A stretch of DNA of 23,440 nt from JADJPL01 sp964607915 (GCA_964607915.1 CAZSMU010000049.1:1-23440), one strand, 5' to 3'. Positions 1 to 6,731 are shown, numbered from the stretch's first letter. Notes: a model not told the origin generated them from the letters alone. Program-made: numbers and translations.

Positions 1-52
1 GGCGAAAAAGGGCCTTTTTGACCCCTTGATGATCCCCCGCGCAACAAGTCTA
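1..52 (-). repeat. Intergenic palindromic repeat, copy R1 (cut by window edge)
   Basis: Read on the minus strand from 52, this begins with the terminal arm TAGACTTGTTGCG and continues with the type A inner sequence (GGGATCATCAAGGGGTCAAAAAGGCC-like; 'gaccccttgatgatccc' on plus). The same inner sequence is found at 3001-3027 and, shorter, at 17744-17757. The other end of the copy lies outside the window. It abuts copy R2 with one base between them. Confidence 0.75.
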
Positions 53-53
53 A

Positions 54-124
54 TAGACTTGTTGCGAAGCTTCAAACAGGGCCTTTTGTTCCCGCCTCCA
101 TGACTCCCCTCCCAAGCAGTTTTA
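54..124 (+). repeat. Intergenic palindromic repeat, copy R2
   Basis: The left arm is an exact TAGACTTGTTGCG (54-66). The right end (about 100-124) is a diverged version of the type B end at 3127-3150: the order tgac-cccct-c-caa-agt is kept with several substitutions and indels. It lies directly downstream of the rsmE stop codon (132-134, minus strand), so it would be in the 3' untranslated region of rsmE. Confidence 0.65.
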
Positions 125-131
125 CATCCCC

Positions 132-848
132 CTAACCCGCTTCATTGCGCACGGCGATGATCTGCACTGCGCAAACCGCGGCCGTCTCGGTGCGCAGTCG
201 GTTAGGCCCCAGGCTCATCAACTGAAAGCCGGCCGATTTGCACAGCGCCACTTCTTCCGGAGAAAAATCTCCTTCCGGGCCGATCAACACCAGCGCATCT
301 TTTCCCTTTTCATACGCTGAAAACAAATGCGGCGAAGCCGTCGCCTCTTCGAGGTATCCAATGAAGCGGCTTTCCCCGCCGTTGCCGAGCGCAGCGATGA
401 AATCCCTGAAGCCAATCGCCGGGTCGAGGCGAGGCAGAAAGCACTGTGCCGACTGTTTCATAGACGACAGCAGGATTTTTTCAAGTCGGTCGGCCCGCAG
501 GGTGCGCCTCTCCGAGCGCTGACACCAGAGCGGGGTAATCCGGTCCACCCCGATTTCAGTTGCCTTTTCGAGAAACCATTCAAATCGCTCCATGTTCTTG
601 GGCGGTGCTACGGCCAGGTGTACCCGATACGGTCGCCTCGATGCGAGGTGCTCTTGCGAGGTGATCCGCACCAGCGCATTCTTTTTTCCAGCCGACTCCA
701 GAACACCCTCGTACCAGGTGCCCCTCCCGTCTGTCAGACGGATGGGATCGCCCGGCTTCCTGCGCAACACCTGGATTAGGTGGGCGGACTCTTCCGCTTC
801 CAGCACGGCCAGGTCTCCCTCGATGATTTGTGAAAAAAAAAGGTTCAT
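132..848 (-). CDS. rsmE: 16S rRNA m3U1498 methyltransferase RsmE
   Basis: This is an S-adenosylmethionine-dependent methyltransferase that makes m3U1498 in 16S rRNA, in the cytosol. The 238 residues match the usual family length of about 230-250. The N-terminal part (1-70) fits the PUA-like RNA-binding domain. The C-terminal part is the SPOUT knot, with the two signatures IGPEGDFSPEE (residues 189-199) and LGPNRLRTETA (213-223), which form the cofactor pocket in this family. The ATG at 848 starts MNLFF, the usual N-terminus of Bacteroidota RsmE. The gene is divergent from rseP. A run of nine T falls in codons 3-6. A repeat copy follows the stop codon. No active-site change is visible. Confidence 0.95.
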   Translation of the reverse strand: MNLFFSQIIEGDLAVLEAEESAHLIQVLRRKPGDPIRLTDGRGTWYEGVLESAGKKNALVRITSQEHLASRRPYRVHLAVAPPKNMERFEWFLEKATEIGVDRITPLWCQRSERRTLRADRLEKILLSSMKQSAQCFLPRLDPAIGFRDFIAALGNGGESRFIGYLEEATASPHLFSAYEKGKDALVLIGPEGDFSPEEVALCKSAGFQLMSLGPNRLRTETAAVCAVQIIAVRNEAG

Positions 849-872
849 TTAACCGCCTTTGTGCTTTGAACA

Positions 873-880
873 CAAAAATA
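873..880 (-). promoter_or_regulatory. Candidate -7 element for rsmE
   Basis: On the minus strand this reads TATTTTTG, an exact match to the Bacteroidota -7 consensus TAnnTTTG. It would start transcription about 20 nt upstream of the rsmE ATG. No TTG sits at the preferred distance upstream (the nearest is only 14 nt away), so the -33 half is weak. Confidence 0.35.
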
Positions 881-986
881 ACACGCAATGTTACCAAGAA
901 GTTATGAACCAGGAACCTGCTTTTTTCCATACATTCGCCTGCTGAAGGCATAAATTCACGAACGATTACCGCTTAAACTTTTGTAA

Positions 987-2318
987 ATGGATTACTTAGT
1001 AATGATTGGCCAGCTTCTGTTGAGTTTGTCCATCTTGATTATACTCCATGAAATGGGGCATTTTTTTCCTGCGCGTTGGTTCAAGACCCGGGTCGAAAAG
1101 TTCTATTTATTCTTCGACCCCTGGTTTTCGCTCTTCAAAGTCAAAAAAGGGGAGACCGAATACGGCATAGGCTGGCTCCCGCTTGGCGGCTACGTAAAAA
1201 TTTCGGGTATGATTGACGAGAGCCTCGACACCGAGCAGATGAAAGGCGAGCCTCAGCCCTGGGAATTCCGTTCCAAGCCGGCCTGGCAGCGCCTCATCAT
1301 CATGCTGGGAGGGGTAACCGTGAATTTCATCCTGGGCTTCATCCTGTTTGCGTTCATCCTTTGGAAGTGGGGCATTGAATACCTGCCGACGCGGGAAGCT
1401 AAATACGGGATTTTTGTCGAAGACCTGGGAAAGCCCCTGGGTCTGAAGGACGGAGACCAGGTCCTGCGCATTGGTGAAACGCCGTTCACCGAGTTCAACG
1501 AACGCATCGCCGGACAGGAAATCGTGTTCAACGGCGCGCGTACGATCACCGTGCAGCGCGACGGGCAGACCGTCGTGCTCGATATACCCGACGACTTCCT
1601 GCGCACCCTCACCAGCCACGACAACAAGGACAAAATCATGTTCAGCCCACGGTTTCCCTTTCAGATCCTGGAAGTCGTCAAGGGTACGCCTGCCGACAAG
1701 GCCGGCATGAAACCCGGCGACCGCATCATCGCTATCAATGGGGTCGAAACCGCCTATTACCAGGAGGTGCGCCGCGAAACCAAACGCTTCGGCGGAAAAC
1801 CCGTTTCTATAGACGTGGTGCGAAACGGCAGCGATACTGTCCGACTGGACCTGACGCCCACCCAGGAGGGCACCATCGGGGTACAGACGCAACCCTTTTT
1901 CAAGCTGGAAAAGAAGAAGTACACGGCCCTCGAAGCCATCCCGGAAGGCATCGCGCTGGGCTGGAGCAAGTTGAGCTATAACGTAAAAGCCCTGGGACAG
2001 ATGATCAGCGGTGAAACAAAGGCATCCGACAGCCTGGGCGGCTTTGCGTCTATCGCCAGCATCTATGGCAACCAATGGGTATGGGAGCATTTCTGGTCGG
2101 TAACAGCCATGTTGTCCCTGGTGCTGGGGTTCATGAACCTGCTGCCCATCCCCGCTCTGGATGGCGGGCACGTCATGTTCCTGATCTACGAAGTCGTCAC
2201 GGGTAAAAAGCCCAGCGATAAATTCATGGAAGTGGCCACGACGGTCGGATTCGTACTGGTCCTCGGTCTTCTGTTGTATGCCAATGGCCTGGATATCTTC
2301 CGCGCATGGTTCAAATAA
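987..2318 (+). CDS. rseP: RIP-type site-2 zinc metalloprotease RseP
   Basis: This is an inner-membrane site-2 protease that cuts membrane-spanning substrates, classically anti-sigma factors, and clears signal-peptide remnants. The zinc-binding HEMGH is at residues 21-25 in the first membrane segment. It is followed by the KTRVEKFYLFFDPWF stretch common in Bacteroidota homologues. Two PDZ-like domains lie at roughly 135-200 and 225-300; the second contains GTPADKAGMKPGDRII. The second zinc-site motif, NLLPIPALDGGH, is at 384-395, followed by the last membrane helix. The 443 residues are a normal length and both catalytic motifs are intact. hscB starts 7 bp after the stop codon, so the two are probably co-transcribed. 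The specific substrate cannot be told from this window. Confidence 0.95.
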   Translation: MDYLVMIGQLLLSLSILIILHEMGHFFPARWFKTRVEKFYLFFDPWFSLFKVKKGETEYGIGWLPLGGYVKISGMIDESLDTEQMKGEPQPWEFRSKPAWQRLIIMLGGVTVNFILGFILFAFILWKWGIEYLPTREAKYGIFVEDLGKPLGLKDGDQVLRIGETPFTEFNERIAGQEIVFNGARTITVQRDGQTVVLDIPDDFLRTLTSHDNKDKIMFSPRFPFQILEVVKGTPADKAGMKPGDRIIAINGVETAYYQEVRRETKRFGGKPVSIDVVRNGSDTVRLDLTPTQEGTIGVQTQPFFKLEKKKYTALEAIPEGIALGWSKLSYNVKALGQMISGETKASDSLGGFASIASIYGNQWVWEHFWSVTAMLSLVLGFMNLLPIPALDGGHVMFLIYEVVTGKKPSDKFMEVATTVGFVLVLGLLLYANGLDIFRAWFK

Positions 2319-2325
2319 CCCGGCC

Positions 2326-2856
2326 ATGACCGATTATTTTCAATTCCTGGAGGTCCCGCACCGCTTTTTACTGGACGGAGCAGAGCTGCGTCGCAAGTTC
2401 ATTGCCAACAGCAAGCGCCTGCACCCCGACCGCTTCACGCTGGACAGCGACGCCCGGCAGCAGGAGGCCCTCTACCTGTCCAGCCTCAACAACAGGGCGT
2501 ACGAAGTGCTCAGCGATTTTGACCTGCGCATGCAACACCTGCTCCAGCTCCGTGGCCTGCTCCCGGAAGAAGGGGGGAATGCAGAACTGCCCAAAACCTT
2601 CCTCCTCGACATGATGGATATCAATGAAGCCCTCATGGAAATGGAAATGGATCCCGACCCCCAGACCCTGGCAGAGCTCACCCAACAGGTGAACCAACTC
2701 GAGCAAAGTTTCTACCGCGAAATAGAACCAATCATAGAAAACTACGACCATGTGCACACGTCCCCGGACGAACTAGAACCTGTGAAAAATTTTTTTCTAA
2801 AAAAAAGGTACCTGTTGCGTATAATGGAAAAGCTTTCTATATTTGCCAACCGTTAG
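2326..2856 (+). CDS. hscB: Fe-S cluster co-chaperone HscB (J-domain protein)
   Basis: HscB brings the scaffold IscU to the Hsp70 HscA and stimulates its ATPase during iron-sulfur cluster transfer. The ATG at 2326 gives a 176-residue protein beginning MTDYFQFLEVP, the normal start for this family. An upstream in-frame ATG at 2278 lies inside rseP and is not needed. The J domain occupies residues 1-75, with the essential HPD at 33-35. The C-terminal helical part (about 85-176), with many acidic and leucine residues, matches the HscB oligomerisation domain. The codons near 2785-2808 contain a T7 and an A8 run. The tRNA promoter at 2815-2845 lies inside the last codons. No hscA or isc genes are adjacent. 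Confidence 0.9.
   Translation: MTDYFQFLEVPHRFLLDGAELRRKFIANSKRLHPDRFTLDSDARQQEALYLSSLNNRAYEVLSDFDLRMQHLLQLRGLLPEEGGNAELPKTFLLDMMDINEALMEMEMDPDPQTLAELTQQVNQLEQSFYREIEPIIENYDHVHTSPDELEPVKNFFLKKRYLLRIMEKLSIFANR
2815..2845 (+). promoter_or_regulatory. Promoter for the tRNA-Leu pair, inside hscB
   Basis: TTG at 2815-2817, a 20-nt spacer, and TATATTTG at 2838-2845 match the Bacteroidota housekeeping promoter (TTG, 17-23 nt, TAnnTTTG) exactly. Transcription would begin near 2850, just before the hscB stop codon, about 40 nt upstream of the first tRNA. No other candidate of this quality is seen before either tRNA. Confidence 0.6.
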
Positions 2857-2870
2857 CCAAAAGGGCTAAC
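2852..2870 (+). other. Hairpin over the hscB stop codon and start of tRNA leader
   Basis: GTTAGCC (2852-2858) pairs perfectly with GGCTAAC (2864-2870) around a 5-nt loop, and the stem contains the hscB TAG. No T-run follows, so it is a poor intrinsic terminator. It could form the 5' end of the tRNA precursor made from the promoter just upstream, or protect the hscB mRNA end. Confidence 0.45.
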
Positions 2871-2891
2871 CAAAGAGCTAGATACTGTACT

Positions 2892-2974
2892 GCCGAAGTG
2901 GCGGAACTGGTAGACGCGCTGGTCTCAAAATCCAGTGGATAATCTCCGTGCGGGTTCGAGTCCCGCCTTCGGTA
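2892..2974 (+). tRNA. tRNA-Leu (anticodon CAA)
   Basis: The acceptor strands GCCGAAG (2892-2898) and CTTCGGT (2967-2973) pair with a terminal G-U, followed by discriminator A at 2974. The D-arm sequence GGTAGACGCG and the T-arm GGGTTCGAGTCCC are present. The anticodon loop is CTCAAAA, giving CAA (reads UUG). A long variable arm marks a class II tRNA, as expected for leucine. The 31-39 pair is a U-U mismatch. CCA is not encoded (CAG follows). Confidence 0.95.
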
Positions 2975-2987
2975 CAGCTCGATATAT

Positions 2988-3150
2988 TAGACTTGTTGCG
3001 AGGGATCATCAAGGGGTCAAAAAGGCCCTTTTCTTCCCACACTGCGCCTTTTTGTGGTCATATAGCTGGGCTATACTCCCACAAAAAGCCTTCGCGTGGA
3101 AAGAAAATGACTCTTTTTTCCCACCTCGCTGACCCCTCGCAACAAGTCTA
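2988..3150 (+). repeat. Intergenic palindromic repeat, copy R3 (longest, best preserved)
   Basis: The terminal inverted repeats are perfect over 17 bp: 2988-3004 (TAGACTTGTTGCGAGGG) and its reverse complement at 3134-3150. The left end is type A (ATCATCAAGGGGTCAAAAAGGCC) and the right end is type B (reverse strand GAGGGGTCAGCGAGGTGGG). The interior holds a nested hairpin (3048-3088). No coding capacity is evident. It lies between the two leucine tRNA genes, 13 nt after the first and 3 nt before the inverted repeat around the second. It fits a MITE or REP-type element. Confidence 0.8.
3048..3088 (+). other. Nested hairpin inside repeat R3
   Basis: CTTTTTGTGG (3048-3057) pairs with CCACAAAAAG (3079-3088), and inside it TATAGC (3061-3066) pairs with GCTATA (3070-3075) over a 3-nt loop. 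This is a strong cruciform or RNA hairpin at the centre of the element. It is absent from the shorter copies in this window. Confidence 0.6.
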
Positions 3151-3153
3151 TTA

Positions 3154-3273
3154 AAAACCTAATCCAGGTATAGCCGAAGTGGCGAAATTGGTAGACGCGC
3201 ACGTTTCAGGGGCGTGTGTCTTCGGGCGTATGGGTTCGAGTCCCATCTTCGGCACCAACCTGGATTAGGTTTT
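3154..3273 (+). other. Leader-trailer inverted repeat enclosing tRNA-Leu(CAG)
   Basis: The 16 bases at 3154-3169 are the exact reverse complement of 3258-3273. They flank the tRNA with 3 nt on the 5' side and none after CCA on the 3' side. In the precursor RNA they would stack a 16-bp helix onto the acceptor stem. The 3' strand ends in TTTT, so the structure may also help end transcription. Confidence 0.75.
3173..3257 (+). tRNA. tRNA-Leu (anticodon CAG), CCA encoded
   Basis: The acceptor strands GCCGAAG (3173-3179) and CTTCGGC (3247-3253) pair fully. Discriminator A is at 3254 and an encoded CCA at 3255-3257. The D-arm GGTAGACGCG and T-arm GGGTTCGAGTCCC are the same as in the upstream tRNA. 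The anticodon loop TTCAGGG gives CAG (reads CUG), with anticodon stem CACGT/GCGTG. A long variable arm confirms class II. No promoter of its own is seen, so co-transcription with the first tRNA through repeat R3 is likely. Confidence 0.95.
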
Positions 3274-3374
3274 CTCTATTTTGTGCCTTTCCTCTCTTTC
3301 TTTCCAGTTTCATCCGAGAAACGCCCTTCAGGCGACCGGTCGAAGATTCGCTTTTTCATAAAATATTTCGCTCC

Positions 3375-5543
3375 ATGAAAAAAAGAATGGTTTTGTTCAT
3401 GTGTGCCCTTCATTTGCTGCTGCTCGCCAAGGCGGGAGAAGGGATGTGGCTTCCCTTATTGTTGCAGCAAAACGAAGCAGAGATGCAGCGCATGGGCATG
3501 AAGATGTCCGCAGAAGATATTTACAGCATCAACAAAGGAAGTCTGAAAGACGCCATCGTGCGTTTTGGGGGAGGCTGTACGGGGAGCATCATTTCCGCTT
3601 CGGGCCTGCTGCTCACCAACCACCACTGTGGCTTTGGCCAGATCCAGTACCATTCCAGCATGGAGCGCAACTATCTGGAAACGGGGTTTTGGGCAGGGGC
3701 GATGAGCGAAGAACTGCCCAATCCAGGCCTTGGCGCTACCTTTATCGTACGGATGGAAGAAGTGACCAAAGAGGCCTTGAACGGCGTGACTGTCCAGATG
3801 GGTGAGCGCGAACGACAAGCCCTCATTGACCGCAATCTTCAGGCCATCAGTGCGAAGGCCTCGCGCGAAAGCTGGCAGGAAATCTCTATACGCCCTTTCT
3901 ACCAGGGGAATGCTTATTACCTCTTTGTTATGGAAACCTTCCGGGATGTGCGCCTGGTAGGTGCGCCTCCCGCTGCGGTGGGCAAGTTTGGCGCGGATAC
4001 CGACAACTGGGTCTGGCCCCGGCACACCGGCGATTTCGCCCTTTTCCGGATTTATGCGGATAAGAACAACCGCCCTGCCGCTTACTCCCCGGAGAATGTC
4101 CCGTACAAGCCTCGGCATTTTCTCCCGGTATCGCTCGATGGGGTCAGCCCGGGCGACTTCACCCTGGTATTTGGCTTCCCGGGCAGAACGACGCAGTACC
4201 TCCCCGCTGCCGCCGTCCGACAAACCGTGGAAGTCCTCAATCCAATCCGCATCGGAATTCGCGACCGGACCCTTTCCATCCTGGACGAGGCGATGCGGAG
4301 CGACCCCCAGGTCCGTATCCAATACGCCAGCAAGCAGGCGAACCTGGCCAATTCCTGGAAGAAATGGATCGGGGAAAGCCAGGGAATCAAAACCGTCGGT
4401 GGAATACAACGCAAACTCGACTTCGAAGCTGGCTTCACCCAAAGGGTCAATGCTAAACCCGCCTGGAAACAGGAATATGGCTCCTTGTTAGGCGAGCTGC
4501 AGACCCTGTACCAGAACATAGAGCCGTACGCCAAAAGCAGGGACTACATCAACGAAATCACAGGGGCCAACGTAGAACTGCTGCGCTTCGCCAACCTGCT
4601 CCACTCTTTTGTACTCATACTCAATAACAACGGAGCAGAAGCACTCGCCTCCCGGAAAGAGGCGTTAAAAAATATGTTCCAGTCTTTCCATAAAGACTAC
4701 CGGGCCGAAGTAGACCAGAAAGTATTCGCCGCTTTAATCGAATCGTACTTCCGCGAATTGCCGCTGGAACACCAGGCGCAGTACGCCCTGGAACAAATGA
4801 ACTACGCAGGCAAAAATGGCCCTGATTTCGCCCGCATCCTCTTCGTCAAATCCCTGCTCGCCAAGCCCGATACCTGGCTGGAAACCATTGAGCGAGACCC
4901 CGCCGAAGCGGTACGCCTGATTCGGGAGGATTACGCCTATCTGCTCGTCCGATCTATAGTCGAGTCGGCTGAGGATAGTGTTTTTAAGCCCTACAATGAA
5001 ATCCAGGAAAAAATCAACCTCCTGCAGCGCACCTACATGAAGGCGATTGTAGAGGTCATGCCGGAAAAGCGTTTTTACCCGGACGCAAACAGTACCCTGC
5101 GCGCCACCTACGGCAAAGTAGAAGGCTACGAACCTAAAGACGGCGTCTTCTACCAGCCGTTCACCCACCTGGAGGGCGTCATGGAAAAATACAAACCGGG
5201 AGATTATGAATTCGATGTACCTGCCAGGCTACGGCAACTCCATGAAAAACGGGACTTTGGCCCATACGGCGAAAACGGACGATTGCCCGTCTGCTTCCTG
5301 GGCTCCAACCATACCACCGGGGGCAACTCCGGCAGCCCTGTCATAGACGCCCACGGCAATTTGATCGGACTCAATTTTGACCGGGTATGGGAAGGTACCA
5401 TGAGCGACCTGCTCTACGACCCCGCAATATGCCGCAACATCATGGTGGACATACGGTATGTCTTGTTCATCACCGATAAATATGCCGGGGCGGGCCATCT
5501 CGTGCGGGAGCTTAAATTGGTGCATCCTAAGAAGAAGGGGTAA
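3375..5543 (+). CDS. S46 family dipeptidyl-peptidase, DPP11-like (Asp/Glu-specific)
   Basis: S46 peptidases are periplasmic serine exopeptidases that release dipeptides from the N-terminus of peptides; they feed amino-acid catabolism in many Bacteroidota. The ATG at 3375 gives 722 residues, the usual length, with a signal peptide (MKKR, then a hydrophobic core, to about residue 22). The catalytic His lies in TNHHCG (83-85), the Asp is probably D220 in HTGDF, and the Ser is S652 in GGNSGSP. Eighteen residues after the Ser is Arg670, in NFDRVWEG. In DPP11 the equivalent Arg673 selects acidic P1 residues, whereas DPP7 has Gly, so I infer DPP11 specificity. A longer frame from 3216 begins inside the tRNA and is rejected. 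The gene is probably monocistronic and convergent with the next. Confidence 0.92.
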   Translation: MKKRMVLFMCALHLLLLAKAGEGMWLPLLLQQNEAEMQRMGMKMSAEDIYSINKGSLKDAIVRFGGGCTGSIISASGLLLTNHHCGFGQIQYHSSMERNYLETGFWAGAMSEELPNPGLGATFIVRMEEVTKEALNGVTVQMGERERQALIDRNLQAISAKASRESWQEISIRPFYQGNAYYLFVMETFRDVRLVGAPPAAVGKFGADTDNWVWPRHTGDFALFRIYADKNNRPAAYSPENVPYKPRHFLPVSLDGVSPGDFTLVFGFPGRTTQYLPAAAVRQTVEVLNPIRIGIRDRTLSILDEAMRSDPQVRIQYASKQANLANSWKKWIGESQGIKTVGGIQRKLDFEAGFTQRVNAKPAWKQEYGSLLGELQTLYQNIEPYAKSRDYINEITGANVELLRFANLLHSFVLILNNNGAEALASRKEALKNMFQSFHKDYRAEVDQKVFAALIESYFRELPLEHQAQYALEQMNYAGKNGPDFARILFVKSLLAKPDTWLETIERDPAEAVRLIREDYAYLLVRSIVESAEDSVFKPYNEIQEKINLLQRTYMKAIVEVMPEKRFYPDANSTLRATYGKVEGYEPKDGVFYQPFTHLEGVMEKYKPGDYEFDVPARLRQLHEKRDFGPYGENGRLPVCFLGSNHTTGGNSGSPVIDAHGNLIGLNFDRVWEGTMSDLLYDPAICRNIMVDIRYVLFITDKYAGAGHLVRELKLVHPKKKG

Positions 5544-5545
5544 TT

Positions 5546-6544
5546 CTATTGAAAATTGAGCAGGCGCGTCAGGCTCCCTAAGCGAAGGGAATCCATGGAG
5601 GGGGCGCTCAACTGCAACCCCGGCCGGATGGCTACCGTACGGGAGCTAAAAACGCCGCGCCCGCCTTCGATATTGGTGTACTCAGGCGTCCATTGGGTGC
5701 TCGTAATGCCTGTGTTGGCCTGAGCAAGGCGCAACGCGTTGGCAAATTCTTTTCCTCCGGCCGAAACCATGAGATCCATGCCGTCGAAAATCCGGCGTAC
5801 GTTGGGCGCAGGCGTCAATTCTCTCGCCAGGAAGGCATAAAATGCCCTCCCTTCTATCGCCACACTCACTCGATCGGTGTTGTCTGTCCGCAGCAGATTA
5901 CTTGCCAGCACCCAGTCCACCGATTTCTGCACAAAGACCGTAAGCTGCCCCGGGCTGCTTTCCCTGTACCGGATACGCAACAGGACATCGAACACCTGCG
6001 CTGCTGTCGGCGCGGTCCAGCTAATGGCTACCTGTCGGTCATAGCCCATATTTACAGGGTTTGAAGGACTCGTCTCACGGGGTGCCAGGTCGGACAGCAC
6101 CGTGGTTTCGGCTACGGTTGGCGCAGAGATGCCCGGCCGGAGCACGCGCAGACGCAACGTTTCGCCTCCTTGTAGTTTCAGGATATCGCCTTTGATTTTA
6201 TACAGGTAATTCGGCGATTTCGCGAAGGGGCCTTCTTCCCTCGGGTATCCGTCCAAGGCTCCATCTACCCGGAGCAGGGGGTATCGCTGGCCCGTAGCCA
6301 CTTTTTCCAACTCGACGTTCAGACTGGAATAGTGCAGTGCATCCGGCATTTGAGCCACCTCTGCTGCATCCTTGCCGCCGGTGAGGAATGCTTTTTCAAT
6401 ACGGATGTAGTGTGCGGTGTCTTGCCGGGAAAGCAGACCGTAGATCACCGGGATATCCAGCGACGGCGCCTCCAAATCCACCGAAGTGCTGCATGATGTA
6501 AAAAATACAAACAAAAGGATAATCGCCGAATTTCGAAGCGCCAT
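5546..6544 (-). CDS. Uncharacterised Bacteroidota lipoprotein (possibly DUF4249-like)
   Basis: I do not recognise a defined function. The ATG at 6544 gives 332 residues starting MALRNSAIILLFVFFTSC, a clear lipoprotein signal with Cys18 as the lipidated residue. A longer frame from 6574 adds ten residues before the signal and is less likely. The mature part starts VDLEAP and continues IPVIYGLLSRQDTAHYIRIE, then beta-rich segments with GETLRLRVLRPG (about residues 130-145) and alternating hydrophobic strands. The layout recalls DUF4249-type Bacteroidota lipoproteins, but that is a resemblance only. It converges on the S46 peptidase gene with 2 bp between stop codons and is divergent from mltG. 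Surface or periplasmic location is inferred from the lipobox. Confidence 0.75.
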   Translation of the reverse strand: MALRNSAIILLFVFFTSCSTSVDLEAPSLDIPVIYGLLSRQDTAHYIRIEKAFLTGGKDAAEVAQMPDALHYSSLNVELEKVATGQRYPLLRVDGALDGYPREEGPFAKSPNYLYKIKGDILKLQGGETLRLRVLRPGISAPTVAETTVLSDLAPRETSPSNPVNMGYDRQVAISWTAPTAAQVFDVLLRIRYRESSPGQLTVFVQKSVDWVLASNLLRTDNTDRVSVAIEGRAFYAFLARELTPAPNVRRIFDGMDLMVSAGGKEFANALRLAQANTGITSTQWTPEYTNIEGGRGVFSSRTVAIRPGLQLSAPSMDSLRLGSLTRLLNFQ

Positions 6545-6654
6545 TTTTGCGGAAAAGATACAACCCTGCAACATTTATACCGAATTTTTAACGTTTCCAG
6601 TCTAAATATCTGAACCCGGACAATGCACAAAACGTATATTTAGGGTTCATTTTA

Positions 6655-6717
6655 CAGACTTGTTGCAGGGGTAGAAAGAGTTTTTGGCCTCGCAATACTT
6701 CCACCGGCGACAAGCCT
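6655..6717. repeat. Intergenic palindromic repeat, copy R4 (diverged)
   Basis: The left arm CAGACTTGTTGC (6655-6666) continues with AGGGG. The right arm CGGCGACAAGCCT (6705-6717) is an imperfect reverse complement. It lies in the divergent region between the lipoprotein gene and mltG, ending 14 bp before the mltG ATG. It is the only copy here that precedes rather than follows a protein gene. Confidence 0.55.
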
Positions 6718-6731
6718 TCAAAAAAAACGCT

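Noticed and set aside
1107..2327. 406-codon open frame antisense to rseP
   Set aside because: It is the mirror of a well-supported RseP gene. The translation has no recognisable domain, and such frames are expected opposite moderately GC-rich genes.
3216..3374. N-terminal extension of the S46 peptidase starting inside tRNA-Leu(CAG)
   Set aside because: The extension would be encoded by tRNA sequence. ATG 3375 gives a proper signal peptide.
3258..3374. Promoter for the S46 peptidase
   Set aside because: CTATTTTGT near 3278 has the wrong spacing for TAnnTTTG and no other candidate fits, so none is called.
3456..4442. 328-codon open frame antisense to the S46 peptidase
   Set aside because: The peptidase on plus has all catalytic motifs over this stretch; the antisense product resembles nothing known.
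6684..6731. TTG start giving MltG 16 more residues
   Set aside because: Those codons lie largely in repeat R4, and ATG 6732 gives the normal short cytoplasmic tail before the membrane helix.
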